NCBI RefSeq assembly: GCF_002101375.1
Contig: NZ_CP015207.1
Location: 3,289,766-3,353,765, forward strand
Length of the DNA: 64,000 bases
Direction: 5' to 3'
Source: Sporosarcina ureae
GTDB lineage: Bacteria > Bacillota > Bacilli > Bacillales_A > Planococcaceae
Position 1 is the first letter of the stretch; the number at the start of each line of letters is the position of its first letter. The translations under genes were made by a program, and so were the position numbers. Below the pieces are notes generated by a model. It was not told where the DNA came from and did no database searches. It was given only the letters and a program-made list of their open reading frames with translations. Positions 10,400-20,289 of this stretch are shown one piece after another.

Positions 10400-12826
10400 A
10401 TGAGTGAAACAGAACCATATTTAATCGGTAGGCCGGTCGTGACAATTTTCCATAATACGACGAATCTATTTTCCATCGTCAAGTTGAAAGTCACTTCCAC
10501 CAATACCGATTACCGCGACAGTGAAATAGTGATCAAAGGGTCATTCCCTCCTTTAGTTGCGGAAGAAGATTATAAATTTACGGGTCGACTTGTTACCCAT
10601 CCTGTACATGGACAGCAGTTTGATGTGCAGACGTTTTCGAAAGAGTTACCTGCGACGGAGGCGGGTCTGATTCATTATCTTTCTGGTGACTTATTTCCTG
10701 GAATTGGGAAGAAAACGGCGAGTGATATTGTCAAAACACTCGGCAATAATGTCATTCAGAAAATTCTTGAAGACCGCAGTGTTCTTGACCAAATCCCACG
10801 TTTGAGCGACGAGCGGAAAGATACGCTCGTTTCGGTGTTGCAGGAAAATCTAGGTCTTGAGCGTACAATGGTGCAACTCAATGAATGGGGCTTCGGTCCA
10901 CAAGTGGCCATGCGTATATATCAAGCGTATCAAGATGATGCGATCACCATTCTGACAGAAAATCCATACCGTTTAATTCAGGAGATCGAAGGAATCGGCT
11001 TTCAACGAGCAGACGATCTCGCAAAGCAACTGGGGCTCGTCGGGGATCATCCCGCGCGTATTAAGGCAGCTGTTTATTACAGCGTACATAGTGAAGTACA
11101 GTCTGCAGGACATGTCTACGTAGAATCGGAGACGATCTTGCCACAAGCGAAGCTGTTGCTTGAATCGAGTCAGGCTCATATCATCTCGTACGAATCGATT
11201 ACCCAAGCAGTGATTGAACTCGTCGAAGAAGGTGCACTGTCTGCTGAAATGCAACGTCTTTATTTACCTTCTCTTTATTTTTCGGAAATTGGTATTGCAG
11301 CAAAAGTAAATAAAATTCTTGAAAATGAAGTTGCTGATCAATTTCCTGCTTCTGAAATTAGAAAAGCTATAGGTGAAATTGAGGAACGTTTGGAAGTGCA
11401 ATATGCCGAAACGCAAGTCGAAGCCATCGAGCGCGCCCTTCATTCTTCACTGCTCGTGTTAACGGGTGGCCCAGGGACGGGGAAGACCACTGTGATTAGA
11501 GGGTTGGTTGAGGCCTATGCAGAACTGCATGGTCTCTCACTCGACATCGAAGAGTATGCACGGAAAAAAGAACCGTTTCCAATCATTTTGGCAGCCCCTA
11601 CAGGACGCGCTGCGAAACGTATGTCTGAATCGACCGGATTACCTGCGATGACGATCCATCGTCTACTCGGTTTTACGGGTCAGGAAGCTGAAGAAGAGAC
11701 TGAACGAGAAGTGGACGGCAATCTCATCATCATTGATGAAACATCCATGGTGGATACTTGGCTCATGCATCAGCTGTTAAAAGCTGTCCGCAACGATGCG
11801 CAGTTATTGTTCGTTGGTGACCAGGACCAACTACCTTCCGTTGGACCTGGTCAAGTGTTGCATGACTTCATGCAGTCAGGGAGAATCCCGGTTGTTGAAC
11901 TGACTGATATTTTTCGACAAAGTGAAGGCTCGACAATTATCGAAATGGCACATATGATCAAGCAAAAAGAATGTACGATGGATGTCACAAAGAAAACATC
12001 GGACCGTTCATTTATCAAAGCATCAAGTGATCAAATACTGCCTGCGGTCAAACAAATCATTGAAAATGCGACATCAAAAGGACATTCCATTAAAGACATC
12101 CAAGTACTGGCACCGATGTATAAAGGTCCAGCAGGTATAGATGGCTTGAATAAGATGATCCAAGAAGTAACGAATCCACCTGCAGAGGGTAGAAAAGAAA
12201 TGGTTTTCGGTGAAACGACGTATCGCATAGGAGATAAAGTACTACAACTCGTCAACCAACCTGAAAGTAATGTCTTCAATGGGGATATGGGGGAAGTCGT
12301 TGCGATCATGTTAGCGAAAGAAACTACTGACAAAAAAGCGATCATGGTGGTTTCCTATGACGGCAATGAAGTGCAGTATGAGCGAAGTGATTTGAATCAG
12401 CTGACACTTGCGTATTGTTGTTCTATCCATAAATCCCAAGGCAGTGAATTTCCGATTGTGGTCATGCCGATCGTGAGAAGTCAGCGGAAAATGTTGCGAC
12501 GGAATCTCCTTTACACTGGGATTACGCGCGCTAAGAACTTCTTAATACTGTGTGGTGAAGCGGAAGAATTTAAGGCGGGTATTGCGCGCACTGACGAAAC
12601 AGAACGACAGACGACGCTAAAAGAACGCATTACGGGGGAAACGCAAGAAAATCTAGCAATACATCACAAGGAACCCATCTCAGTCGATGAAGCACCCGCA
12701 AAAGTGACGGTTGAACCACAAGACACGGCACCGGCAAAGTTAACGATGGACAATTTTACTGGAATCGACCCGCTCGTGGGCATGAACAACGTGTCACCAT
12801 TCGACTTTCTTGAAGTGACGGATTGA
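10400..12826 (+). CDS. recD2: RecD-like helicase RecD2
   Basis: A 5'-3' superfamily 1B DNA helicase that, unlike RecD, works without RecBC. The 808 residues carry the RecD2-specific N-terminal region (OB-like part, helix-hairpin-helix FPGIGKKTASDIV and IEGIGFQRADDL), Walker A GGPGTGKTT with Lys362, Walker B IIDETSMVD, GDQDQLPSVGPG (motif III) and the UvrD-like C-terminal motif SIHKSQGSEF. I choose ATG 10400, 10 bases after AAAGGAGGG; the GTG at 10376 would precede that site. Its stop overlaps the alaS promoter. Confidence 0.95.
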   Translation: MSETEPYLIGRPVVTIFHNTTNLFSIVKLKVTSTNTDYRDSEIVIKGSFPPLVAEEDYKFTGRLVTHPVHGQQFDVQTFSKELPATEAGLIHYLSGDLFPGIGKKTASDIVKTLGNNVIQKILEDRSVLDQIPRLSDERKDTLVSVLQENLGLERTMVQLNEWGFGPQVAMRIYQAYQDDAITILTENPYRLIQEIEGIGFQRADDLAKQLGLVGDHPARIKAAVYYSVHSEVQSAGHVYVESETILPQAKLLLESSQAHIISYESITQAVIELVEEGALSAEMQRLYLPSLYFSEIGIAAKVNKILENEVADQFPASEIRKAIGEIEERLEVQYAETQVEAIERALHSSLLVLTGGPGTGKTTVIRGLVEAYAELHGLSLDIEEYARKKEPFPIILAAPTGRAAKRMSESTGLPAMTIHRLLGFTGQEAEEETEREVDGNLIIIDETSMVDTWLMHQLLKAVRNDAQLLFVGDQDQLPSVGPGQVLHDFMQSGRIPVVELTDIFRQSEGSTIIEMAHMIKQKECTMDVTKKTSDRSFIKASSDQILPAVKQIIENATSKGHSIKDIQVLAPMYKGPAGIDGLNKMIQEVTNPPAEGRKEMVFGETTYRIGDKVLQLVNQPESNVFNGDMGEVVAIMLAKETTDKKAIMVVSYDGNEVQYERSDLNQLTLAYCCSIHKSQGSEFPIVVMPIVRSQRKMLRRNLLYTGITRAKNFLILCGEAEEFKAGIARTDETERQTTLKERITGETQENLAIHHKEPISVDEAPAKVTVEPQDTAPAKLTMDNFTGIDPLVGMNNVSPFDFLEVTD

Positions 12827-12851
12827 CAAAGCGAGAGAACTTTCCTATAAT
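12823..12851 (+). promoter_or_regulatory. consensus sigma-A promoter for alaS, overlapping the recD2 stop
   Basis: TTGACA (12823-12828) and TATAAT (12846-12851) are exactly 17 bp apart, a perfect consensus. The -35 box contains the recD2 stop codon TGA at 12824-12826. Confidence 0.88.
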
Positions 12852-12857
12852 TCGTTT

Positions 12858-13093
12858 AGAAATAATCAAAACGTTGAAGGAACAAGTACCTGTTTATTCT
12901 GTGTCATAGAAAAGAGCTTCTTGGCTGAAAAAGCTCCCTCAGATCTACAGCGAACGCTATTCCGAAGTTGCAGGCTAATCCCTGCCGTCTTGCCGCGTTA
13001 AGGCAACTCGAGATACCGCGTTATGCGGTAATTAGGGTGGTACCGCGATCAATGAAACCTTCGCCCCTTTATACAAGGGGTGGAGTTTTTTTA
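12858..13093 (+). promoter_or_regulatory. T-box riboswitch upstream of alaS (alanine)
   Basis: The T-box core AGGGTGGTACCGCG is at 13034-13047. The specifier is GCT (12956-12958) after GAAC, an alanine codon, agreeing with the downstream gene. The terminator is formed by CGCCCCTT and AAGGGGTGG around TATAC, followed by a T run at 13086-13092. The alternative antiterminator would pair the T-box with the 5' arm. Confidence 0.93.
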
Positions 13094-13113
13094 ATTTTAG
13101 GAGGAGTAAAACG

Positions 13114-15747
13114 ATGAGAAAACTCACGGCATCTGAAATTCGCCAAATGTTTTTAGACTATTTTAAAGAGCACGGGCATAATGTAGAACCATCAGCAGCA
13201 TTAGTGCCAGTTGATGATGCATCACTATTATGGATTAACAGTGGAGTCGCTACATTGAAGAAATATTTTGATGGACGAGTGATTCCTGAAAACCCGCGGA
13301 TTGCTAATGCGCAAAAATCGATCCGCACAAACGATATTGAAAATGTCGGCTATACAGCACGTCACCATACGTTCTTTGAAATGCTCGGCAACTTTTCTAT
13401 TGGTGATTATTTCAAAGAAGAAGCAATTATTCGTGCGTGGGATTTCCTGACAAATGAACAATGGATCGGTTTTGATCCCGAACGCTTATCCGTTACGATC
13501 CATCCGGAAGACGAAGAAGCGTATGCTATCTGGAAAGATCAGATTGGTATTCCGGTTGAGCGCATCATTCGCCTCGAAGGCAACTTCTGGGATATCGGTG
13601 AAGGCCCAAGTGGTCCAAACTCTGAAATCTTCTACGACCGCGGACCGAGTTATGGCGACGATTTCTCCGATCCTGAATTATATCCAGGTGGAGAAAACGA
13701 ACGGTATTTGGAAATCTGGAACTTAGTATTCTCTGAGTTCAATCATAATCCTGATAACACGTACACACCGCTACCAAAGAAAAACATCGATACGGGAATG
13801 GGTCTTGAGCGCATGGCATCCGTTATCCAAGATGTGCCAACAAACTTCGATACAGACTTGTTCTTACCGATCATTGAAGCAGTTGAAAATGTTTCAGGCA
13901 GAAAATACGGTGAAACTACTCAAGCAGACACGGCATTTAAAGTCATTTCGGATCATATCCGCACAGTAGCATTCGCTATTGGCGACGGAGCACTTCCGTC
14001 CAATGAAGGCCGTGGCTATGTTCTGCGTCGTCTATTAAGAAGAGCGGTCCGTTTCGCGAAACAATTAGGTATTGATAAGCCATTTATGTACATGCTGGTA
14101 CCTATTGTTGGGGATATCATGAAAGACTTCTACCCCGAAGTCCACGATAAACAAGCGTTCATTATGAAAGTCGTGAAAAACGAAGAGGACCGTTTCCACG
14201 AAACATTGCATGACGGTATGGCGATTTTAACGACGATCATTGAAAAGGCTAAAGCTTCAGGCTTACCAATCGTTTCAGGCTCTGATGCGTTCAAACTCTA
14301 TGACACATACGGCTTCCCGTTTGAACTAACAGAGGAATTTGCCCTCGAAGAAGATGTGGCAGTCGACCGTATCGGATTTGACGAAGAAATGGCTGCACAA
14401 CGAAACCGTGCGCGTGCTGCGCGTGCGACTTCGGACTCTATGCATATTCAATCGGGCGTTCTTGGTGAAATTCATGAAGCGAGTGAATTCATCGGCTATG
14501 GCCAACTAGAAACAACTGCGATCGTCAGTGTCCTGGTTCAAGACGGTCAACGTATCGCACATGCAACTGAAGGAGAAACGGTACAAATCATTTTGGATCA
14601 GACTCCGTTCTATGCAGAAAGTGGCGGTCAAGTAGCTGATAAAGGAATGATTACAAACGAGTCGTTCACTGCGGAAGTTCGCGACGTCAAAAAAGCGCCA
14701 AATGGACAGAACTTGCACACAGTCTTCATCAGTTCCGGTGAATTGAATGAAGGCGTATCAGTTAGCGCGAAAGTGGACGAGTTCTCACGCAAGCTGACGA
14801 TCAAAAATCATACGGCTACACACTTATTGCACCGCGCATTGAAAGATGTTCTTGGTGAACATGTCAATCAAGCAGGTTCATATGTTGGTCCCGATCGCCT
14901 TCGCTTTGACTTCTCCCATTTTGGACAAGTCACAAAAGAAGAACTCGAGCGCATCGAATTCCAAGTCAATGAACAAATTTGGGCAGGTACATCTGTCCAT
15001 ACGATCATTTCACCAATTGCTGAAGCGAAAGAAATGGGTGCGATGGCATTGTTCGGCGAGAAATACGGCGATATCGTTCGCGTTGTTAAAGTCGGAGACT
15101 ACTCTGTCGAGCTTTGTGGAGGGTGTCACGTTAACAACACGTCCGACATCAACGTATTCAAAATCGTTTCTGAAAGCGGTATTGGAGCGGGCACGCGACG
15201 TATTGAAGCCTTCACGGGTGGACAAGCATTCCGTTCATTTAAAGAAGACCAAGCAATCATCGATCAAGTCGCAACAACTGCAAAAGCTACTCCGAAAACA
15301 GTTGTCACAAAAGTCGAATCGATTCTTGCTGACTTTAAAGAACTTCAACGTGAAAATGAATCATTGCAAGCGAAAATGGGCAACAGCCAATTAGCCAGTA
15401 TCATGGAAACGGCTCAGCAGATCGATGACGTCACAGTCATTTCTGCAAATGTGGAAGTGAAAGACAATAACGGTTTACGTCAATTGATCGACGAAATGAA
15501 ACAAAAAACTTCCAAAGGCGTCATTGTACTTGGTACAGTAACGGATGGAAAAGTTATGCTAGCGGCTGGTGTTACCGATGATTTACGAGGCGGCAACTAC
15601 CACGCGGGTAAAATCGTCAACCATGTGGCGTCACTTTGTGGCGGAAAAGGTGGCGGGCGTCCAGACATGGCGATGGCAGGGGCGAAAGATGCGTCAAAAC
15701 TTGATGATGCGCTTCAATCCGTGTATGATTATGTAAAATCTGTTTAA
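13114..15747 (+). CDS. alaS: alanine--tRNA ligase
   Basis: AlaS charges tRNA-Ala and edits Ser and Gly. The 877 residues match the family length. Visible parts are the class II catalytic domain at the N-terminus ([15 protein letters not shown]; motif 2 region [18 protein letters not shown]), the editing domain zinc site (NHTATHLLH and CGGCHVNNT) and the C-terminal DHHA1 domain ([14 protein letters not shown]). AGGAGGAG precedes ATG 13114. It is regulated by its own alanine T-box. Confidence 0.97.
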   Translation: MRKLTASEIRQMFLDYFKEHGHNVEPSAALVPVDDASLLWINSGVATLKKYFDGRVIPENPRIANAQKSIRTNDIENVGYTARHHTFFEMLGNFSIGDYFKEEAIIRAWDFLTNEQWIGFDPERLSVTIHPEDEEAYAIWKDQIGIPVERIIRLEGNFWDIGEGPSGPNSEIFYDRGPSYGDDFSDPELYPGGENERYLEIWNLVFSEFNHNPDNTYTPLPKKNIDTGMGLERMASVIQDVPTNFDTDLFLPIIEAVENVSGRKYGETTQADTAFKVISDHIRTVAFAIGDGALPSNEGRGYVLRRLLRRAVRFAKQLGIDKPFMYMLVPIVGDIMKDFYPEVHDKQAFIMKVVKNEEDRFHETLHDGMAILTTIIEKAKASGLPIVSGSDAFKLYDTYGFPFELTEEFALEEDVAVDRIGFDEEMAAQRNRARAARATSDSMHIQSGVLGEIHEASEFIGYGQLETTAIVSVLVQDGQRIAHATEGETVQIILDQTPFYAESGGQVADKGMITNESFTAEVRDVKKAPNGQNLHTVFISSGELNEGVSVSAKVDEFSRKLTIKNHTATHLLHRALKDVLGEHVNQAGSYVGPDRLRFDFSHFGQVTKEELERIEFQVNEQIWAGTSVHTIISPIAEAKEMGAMALFGEKYGDIVRVVKVGDYSVELCGGCHVNNTSDINVFKIVSESGIGAGTRRIEAFTGGQAFRSFKEDQAIIDQVATTAKATPKTVVTKVESILADFKELQRENESLQAKMGNSQLASIMETAQQIDDVTVISANVEVKDNNGLRQLIDEMKQKTSKGVIVLGTVTDGKVMLAAGVTDDLRGGNYHAGKIVNHVASLCGGKGGGRPDMAMAGAKDASKLDDALQSVYDYVKSV

Positions 15748-15807
15748 CCATTTCAGAGAACGATTCATCATAAATTGTAGATACATGTTACTAGTTAATT
15801 TTCATTT

Positions 15808-15828
15808 GGGTGGCTAAATTGCCTACCC
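15808..15828 (+). other. hairpin in the alaS-yrzL gap
   Basis: GGGTGGC (15808-15814) and GCCTACCC (15821-15828) form a GC-rich stem with one bulge and a 6-base loop. No T run follows on either strand, so it is not a standard terminator. It may be a weak terminator or a leader structure. The rest of 15748-15946 holds only a weak promoter candidate. Confidence 0.4.
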
Positions 15829-15865
15829 GGATGATTGAACTAGAATGAATACGTGCGGTGATTTA

Positions 15866-15894
15866 ATCACAAATCTATGTACTATGTATATTAT
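15866..15894 (+). promoter_or_regulatory. possible promoter for yrzL-ruvX-yrzB
   Basis: ATCACA (15866-15871) and TATTAT (15889-15894), 17 bp apart, could be the promoter of the three small genes downstream. The -35 is poor. Confidence 0.35.
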
Positions 15895-15946
15895 GACGGT
15901 AGATCGTTACACACATAAATGGAAATCGGAAAGCGGGGTGTCGAGT

Positions 15947-16219
15947 ATGAATTCGTCCGATGAAACGATGAAGTTTAACTTTCCTGAAGAATCGATGGAG
16001 GAAGAAGTCAAAACAGTCATGCTCCACGTTTACAAATCATTAGAAGAAAAAGGTTACAATCCAATTAACCAGATGGTTGGCTATTTACTGTCAGGAGATC
16101 CAGCCTACATTCCACGCCACGAAGACGCCCGTAGTTTGATTCGGAAACTGGAACGAGACGAAATTCTAGAAGAATTAGTTAAGTTCTATATCCGAGAAAA
16201 CAGAGGTAAAACAGAATGA
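15947..16219 (+). CDS. yrzL: IreB/ReoM-family regulatory phosphoprotein (YrzL)
   Basis: A 90-residue DUF965 protein. In Enterococcus (IreB) and Listeria (ReoM) the family is a substrate of the PASTA-domain Ser/Thr kinase; unphosphorylated ReoM promotes ClpCP degradation of MurA and so controls cell-wall synthesis. The protein begins [12 protein letters not shown], and Thr7 matches the phosphorylated Thr7 of ReoM. The core [20 protein letters not shown] is nearly invariant in the family. I start at ATG 15947, after GGGGTG; an in-frame ATG at 15845 would add 34 residues absent from the family. It overlaps ruvX by 4 bp (ATGA). Confidence 0.92.
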   Translation: MNSSDETMKFNFPEESMEEEVKTVMLHVYKSLEEKGYNPINQMVGYLLSGDPAYIPRHEDARSLIRKLERDEILEELVKFYIRENRGKTE

Positions 16220-16635
16220 GAATTATGGGATTGGACGTTGGCACCAAAACCGTTGGTATTGCGATAAGCGATAGTCTCGGTTGGACAGCCCAAGGAATCG
16301 AAACCATCAAAATTGATGAAGCGGTAGGTTCTTTCGGGATGAAGCGAGTCAAACAATTGACAGAAGAGTACGAAGTGACGGAGTTTGTCGTCGGGTACCC
16401 TAAGAATATGAATAATACAATAGGGCCCCGTGGAGAAGCATCTGAACAGTACGCTGAGAAGTTACGCGAGAAGTTCGGTTTACCTGTCGTTTTATGGGAT
16501 GAGCGATTAACTACTATGGCTGCTGAACGTGTTTTGATTGATGCGGATGTCAGCCGAAAAAAACGTAAATTGGTCATCGATAAAATGGCAGCCGTCATGA
16601 TTTTACAAGGGTATTTGGATTCACAAAAAAACTAG
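16216..16635 (+). CDS. ruvX: Holliday junction resolvase-like / pre-16S rRNA nuclease RuvX (YqgF)
   Basis: YqgF is an RNase H-fold nuclease proposed to process the 5' end of 16S rRNA; it was first annotated as a putative Holliday junction resolvase. The 139 residues show [16 protein letters not shown] (first catalytic Asp), [11 protein letters not shown], and [11 protein letters not shown] with the later acidic residue in [15 protein letters not shown]. It overlaps yrzL by 4 bp, so the two are translationally coupled. The ATG is used. Confidence 0.94.
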   Translation: MRIMGLDVGTKTVGIAISDSLGWTAQGIETIKIDEAVGSFGMKRVKQLTEEYEVTEFVVGYPKNMNNTIGPRGEASEQYAEKLREKFGLPVVLWDERLTTMAAERVLIDADVSRKKRKLVIDKMAAVMILQGYLDSQKN

Positions 16636-16648
16636 AGGTGATTAAACA

Positions 16649-16939
16649 ATGGAACACGGACAAGAAACAATGACAATCGTAGATGAGAACGGCGAAGAGC
16701 ACGTATGTGAGGTAATTTTAACATTTGATTCAAAAGAATATGAAAGATCGTATGTGCTTTACCATATTTTAGATGGCGAAGAGACAGATGATGACGAGGA
16801 AGTTGAAATTCATGCGTCCGCATTTATTCCGACTGAAGAAGGAGAAGATGGCGGATCACTTCTTGAAATTGAATCCGATGAAGAATGGGATATGATCGAA
16901 GAAGTGCTGAACACATTCCTTGATGAAGAAGACGAGTAA
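16649..16939 (+). CDS. yrzB: DUF1292 protein (YrzB-like)
   Basis: A small acidic protein of 96 residues with the DUF1292 core [14 protein letters not shown] start, then [15 protein letters not shown] and a very acidic C-terminus ending NTFLDEEDE. Its function is unknown; it is conserved next to yrzL and ruvX in Firmicutes. AGAGGTGAT precedes ATG 16649. A terminator follows within 20 bp. Confidence 0.9.
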   Translation: MEHGQETMTIVDENGEEHVCEVILTFDSKEYERSYVLYHILDGEETDDDEEVEIHASAFIPTEEGEDGGSLLEIESDEEWDMIEEVLNTFLDEEDE

Positions 16940-16954
16940 GCGATAATATCATGT

Positions 16955-16990
16955 GACGGGCGGAATGGTGCTGACCGTTCCGTCTTTTTT
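16955..16990 (+). terminator. terminator after yrzB
   Basis: GACGG (16955-16959) pairs with CCGTC (16980-16984), and alternatively CGGAA with TTCCG, followed by six T. It separates yrzB from mltG. A candidate promoter (TTGATG 16920-16925, TAATAT 16944-16949, 18-bp spacer) would place this hairpin in the mltG leader. Confidence 0.7.
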
Positions 16991-17027
16991 AATGGATTTA
17001 TCTATAGCGGAAGAAGAGGTGAGGCTT

Positions 17028-18170
17028 GTGGAAAAAGAGCCCCAAAGAAAAAAAGATGTCATGTTTGAACGTATGTTAGAACAGAAGGAAGAAGTGAGAA
17101 CCGTTAGAAAAATAGTGCTTTGGATTGTAGCCGTTGTATTGGTTGTAGGGATAGTTGGAGGTTTTTCGGTCTATACATACATAAAAAGTGCGTTAGAGCC
17201 TGTTGATCCGGATTCAGAAAAAGTCGTAGAAGTAGAAATTCCGATCGGTTCAGGTTTGGATATGATTTCAGAAAAACTAGAAGAGTCGGGTATTATCAAA
17301 AATGCGCGGATTTTCAAATACTATGCAAAAGTAAACAACGAAGCAGATTTCCAAGCTGGCACGTATGGATTAACACAGTCCATGACGCCAGATGAATTGA
17401 TTAAGAGTCTGAAAACAGGTGTAGTCTATCGCACACCGGCATTTACACTAACGATTCCAGAAGGGTTAACGATTGATCAGATTGCAGAAAGAACAAGCAA
17501 AAAGACCACGATTACCAAAGAGCAGTTTATGGAATATGTGACGAATGAACAAGTCATTCAGGAATATATGGCCAAGTATCCAGATATCATAACAAAAGAA
17601 ATTCTTAATGAAAATATACGCTATGCACTGGAAGGTTATTTATTCCCAGCTACTTACCCGTTCTTTGAGGAAAAGCCTACTGTCAAAGAAGTGGTCGATA
17701 CGATGGTCGATGCCACCGTACAGAATGTCATCCCGTATAAGGCGTATTGGGCCGAGGAAGGCAAAGACCGTTCAGTTCATAAAATGCTGACATTTGCTTC
17801 CTTGTTAGAAAAAGAAGCAACAGGCCAAGCAGATCGCGAAACGATCGCAAGCGTCTTTAATAACCGTATTGAACAAGGTATGCCGTTACAGACAGATCCA
17901 ACAGTTTTATATGCGTTAGGCGAACATAAAGCCCGTGTCATGAATGAAGATTTGAAAGTGGATAATGTCTATAATACGTACAAAAATAAGGGATTACCGC
18001 CAGGGCCCATTGCGAATGCCGGAACTGCTTCTCTCCAGGCAACTGTCGAACCCTCCAAAACTGGATACTTGTTCTTCTTGGCAGATAAAGATGGCGTTAA
18101 TCACTTTGCTAAAACCTATGAAGATCATCTGAAAAACAAAGCAAAGTATATCGACAGCCAACATAAATAA
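17028..18170 (+). CDS. mltG: endolytic transglycosylase MltG
   Basis: MltG cleaves nascent glycan strands at the membrane and helps terminate peptidoglycan chains. From the GTG at 17028 (SD AGAGGTGAGG) the protein has 380 residues: a short charged cytoplasmic tail, one membrane segment around residues 28-50 (IVLWIVAVVLVVGIVGGF), a LysM-like part and the YceG domain. The catalytic glutamate lies in ASLLEKEA, followed by DRETIASVFNNRI. Upstream in-frame codons from 16953 run through the yrzB terminator and are rejected. It lies 23 bp upstream of trmR. Confidence 0.92.
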   Translation: MEKEPQRKKDVMFERMLEQKEEVRTVRKIVLWIVAVVLVVGIVGGFSVYTYIKSALEPVDPDSEKVVEVEIPIGSGLDMISEKLEESGIIKNARIFKYYAKVNNEADFQAGTYGLTQSMTPDELIKSLKTGVVYRTPAFTLTIPEGLTIDQIAERTSKKTTITKEQFMEYVTNEQVIQEYMAKYPDIITKEILNENIRYALEGYLFPATYPFFEEKPTVKEVVDTMVDATVQNVIPYKAYWAEEGKDRSVHKMLTFASLLEKEATGQADRETIASVFNNRIEQGMPLQTDPTVLYALGEHKARVMNEDLKVDNVYNTYKNKGLPPGPIANAGTASLQATVEPSKTGYLFFLADKDGVNHFAKTYEDHLKNKAKYIDSQHK

Positions 18171-18193
18171 CACGTCGTAAAGGGGAAGTAGAT

Positions 18194-18829
18194 ATGACGG
18201 ACTACAACACGTACATTAGCCGCTTTGCGGAAGAAAAAGAGCCGCTTATCCTAGAGATGGAGGATTACGCTGCAGAGCATCGTGTGCCCATCATGGATGA
18301 TACGGGCTTGTATACGTTAATCGGACTGCTACAAATACAGCAGCCGAAACGTATTCTTGAAATTGGAAGCGCAATCGGCTATTCGGCTATTCGATTGGCG
18401 AAAGCTTTTCCAGACGCCATCATTTATACAGTCGAGCGCGATACAGAGCGGTATGAGAAAGCGGTCGAGTATATTGTACGCAGTGGACTGAAGGAACGTA
18501 TTATAATTATACATCATGATGCGCTCGAGTTAGATGAAACGAAGTTACCACAAGAACCATTTGATGCACTGTTCATTGACGCAGCAAAAGGACAATATCG
18601 AAAGTTTTTCGACAAATATAGCCCACTGGTCGGTCCTGCAGGTGTAATCTATTGTGATAATATGTTCATGCATGGTATGGTGCTGTTGGAAGATGCGGAC
18701 ATACCGAAACGCAACCGCACGATGATACGAAATTTGCAACAATTCACGAGCTGGGCGATGCAAAACGATCACTATGAAACATCACTAGTACCAATAGGTG
18801 ACGGCATTTTACTAGCTGTGAAAAAATAA
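18194..18829 (+). CDS. trmR: tRNA 5-hydroxyuridine methyltransferase TrmR (YrrM)
   Basis: A class I SAM O-methyltransferase of the catechol-OMT type. B. subtilis YrrM (TrmR) methylates 5-hydroxyuridine 34 of tRNA to 5-methoxyuridine. The 211 residues show motif I ILEIGSAIGYSAIRLAKA, the acidic SAM-binding TVERD, and the metal-binding FIDAAKGQY and YCDNMF. In B. subtilis the hydroxylase genes trhP1-trhP2 (yrrN-yrrO) lie between this gene and udk; here udk follows after 30 bp and they are missing. AAAGGGGAAGT precedes the ATG. Confidence 0.88.
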   Translation: MTDYNTYISRFAEEKEPLILEMEDYAAEHRVPIMDDTGLYTLIGLLQIQQPKRILEIGSAIGYSAIRLAKAFPDAIIYTVERDTERYEKAVEYIVRSGLKERIIIIHHDALELDETKLPQEPFDALFIDAAKGQYRKFFDKYSPLVGPAGVIYCDNMFMHGMVLLEDADIPKRNRTMIRNLQQFTSWAMQNDHYETSLVPIGDGILLAVKK

Positions 18830-18859
18830 TAAACAGTAGATCGCAAAAGGGGAATCACT

Positions 18860-19495
18860 GTGAAGAAAAAACCTGTCGTAATTGGTATTACCGGTGGTTC
18901 TGGCTCCGGTAAGACAAGTGTCACAAAAAAGATACATGAAGTATTCCAAGGTCATTCAGTCGTCGTCATTGAACAAGATGATTATTATAAAGACCAATCC
19001 CATTTAGTATTTGAGGAAAGATTAACGACGAATTATGATCATCCTTTGGCGTTCGATACCGACCTATTGATTCAACATATCCATCAGTTGATCAATAGAC
19101 AGGCAATCGAAAAGCCTACTTATGATTACACATTGCATACACGTTCAGCTGAAAAAGTACCTGTAGATTCACAAGACGTCATCATCCTTGAAGGGATCTT
19201 AGTATTGGAAGATGAACGATTGCGAGATCTTATGGATATCAAGCTGTTTGTTGATACGGACTCTGATATTCGCATTATTCGTCGGATTTTACGGGATATT
19301 CATGACCGTGGACGTACGGTAGATTCTGTCGTCGAGCAATATGTAAAGGTTGTGCGTCCGATGCATAATCAATTTATTGAACCTACAAAAAAGTATGCTG
19401 ATATAATCATTCCCGAAGGCGGAGAAAACGCGGTCGCAATCGATTTGATGGTAACGAAGATAAAAACAATTCTTGCTTCTGTTGACGAAGTATAA
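18860..19495 (+). CDS. udk: uridine kinase
   Basis: Udk phosphorylates uridine and cytidine in pyrimidine salvage. The P-loop [13 protein letters not shown] is at residues 9-21, with DDYYKDQ, the substrate loop NYDHPLAFD and the arginine-rich lid [16 protein letters not shown]. The length, 211 residues, is typical. The GTG start at 18860 follows AAAAGGGGAA. It is probably cotranscribed with trmR. Confidence 0.95.
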   Translation: MKKKPVVIGITGGSGSGKTSVTKKIHEVFQGHSVVVIEQDDYYKDQSHLVFEERLTTNYDHPLAFDTDLLIQHIHQLINRQAIEKPTYDYTLHTRSAEKVPVDSQDVIILEGILVLEDERLRDLMDIKLFVDTDSDIRIIRRILRDIHDRGRTVDSVVEQYVKVVRPMHNQFIEPTKKYADIIIPEGGENAVAIDLMVTKIKTILASVDEV

Positions 19496-19553
19496 TATGA
19501 TGATGACATAATTTTAAATTAATTCAGCATCTGCGAGAGTTTGTATAGAAAAA

Positions 19554-19589
19554 CCTAGGATGCACGCAAGATGAGCAAGGACTTTTTTT
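19554..19589 (+). terminator. weak candidate terminator after udk
   Basis: CCT (19554-19556) and AGG (19578-19580) extended by TGC/GCA, followed by seven T at 19583-19589. The stem is short, so the T run is the main evidence. Confidence 0.35.
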
Positions 19590-19644
19590 CGTCCAAATCA
19601 GAATAGTGAACGGAAAAAGTGTAGTCAAAACTAAAATAGTTCTG

Positions 19645-19685
19645 CTATGTCACATAATTAAAGCTAGTGTGACATAGTATTTTTT
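19645..19685 (+). terminator. strong hairpin with T run upstream of greA
   Basis: CTATGTCACA (19645-19654) and TGTGACATAG (19668-19677) form a perfect 10-bp stem with a 13-base loop, followed by TATTTTTT. It lies 30 bases before the greA start, so it either ends udk transcripts or acts as a greA leader attenuator. No convincing greA promoter lies between it and the gene. Confidence 0.7.
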
Positions 19686-19714
19686 ATGAACAGACATTTG
19701 AGGAGTGTTATTAC

Positions 19715-20191
19715 ATGGTTTCAGAAAAGAAATTTCCAATGACAGCTGCAGGAAAAGCAAAGTTAGAAGAAGAACTAGAGTATTTGAAAACGGTGAAACG
19801 TGTGGAAGTAGTAGAACGCATCAAAATCGCGCGTAGCTACGGTGATTTATCGGAAAACTCCGAGTACGATTCAGCGAAAGAAGATCAGGCATTTGTCGAA
19901 GGGAAGATTTCTTCTATTGAAGGAATGATTCGTAATGCGGTCATTATTACTGAAGATGAATTGAATACGGATGAAGTACAATTAGGTAAAACAGTTACAT
20001 TTAAAGAAATTCCTGATGGTGAAAAAGAGACGTATACGATTGTTGGTTCTGCTGAAGCTAATCCGTTAGAAGGTATGATCTCAAACGATTCGCCAATTGC
20101 GAAAGCATTAATTGGTCGAAAAAAAGATGATAAAGTAAAGATTCAGACTCCCGGCGGTGAAATGTCAGTAGAGATACTTGAGATAAAGTGA
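19715..20191 (+). CDS. greA: transcription elongation factor GreA
   Basis: GreA rescues backtracked RNA polymerase by stimulating transcript cleavage. The 158 residues contain the N-terminal coiled coil with the tip acidic motif [15 protein letters not shown] and the C-terminal FKBP-like domain ([18 protein letters not shown]). GAGGAGTG precedes ATG 19715. In B. subtilis a penicillin-binding protein gene (yrrR) follows; here the next gene is yrrS. Confidence 0.96.
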   Translation: MVSEKKFPMTAAGKAKLEEELEYLKTVKRVEVVERIKIARSYGDLSENSEYDSAKEDQAFVEGKISSIEGMIRNAVIITEDELNTDEVQLGKTVTFKEIPDGEKETYTIVGSAEANPLEGMISNDSPIAKALIGRKKDDKVKIQTPGGEMSVEILEIK

Positions 20192-20197
20192 TACACG

Positions 20198-20226
20198 TAC
20201 CGTCTTCTCGCTAGCAGAAGACGGTA
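20198..20226 (+). other. 11-bp intercistronic hairpin after greA
   Basis: TACCGTCTTCT (20198-20208) and AGAAGACGGTA (20216-20226) form a perfect stem with a 7-base loop. The following ATTGCTAATTTT is only mildly T-rich, so this may be a weak terminator or an mRNA-stabilising structure. Confidence 0.55.
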
Positions 20227-20289
20227 TTGCTAATTTTCATTCCAACCGCGGTATACGCTTTCCATTTCATAGTAAAGGAGATGTCTGAA

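Noticed and set aside
15845..15946. N-terminal extension of yrzL from an upstream ATG
   Set aside because: The 34 added residues are absent from the IreB/ReoM family and contain the candidate promoter; a ribosome site supports the later ATG.
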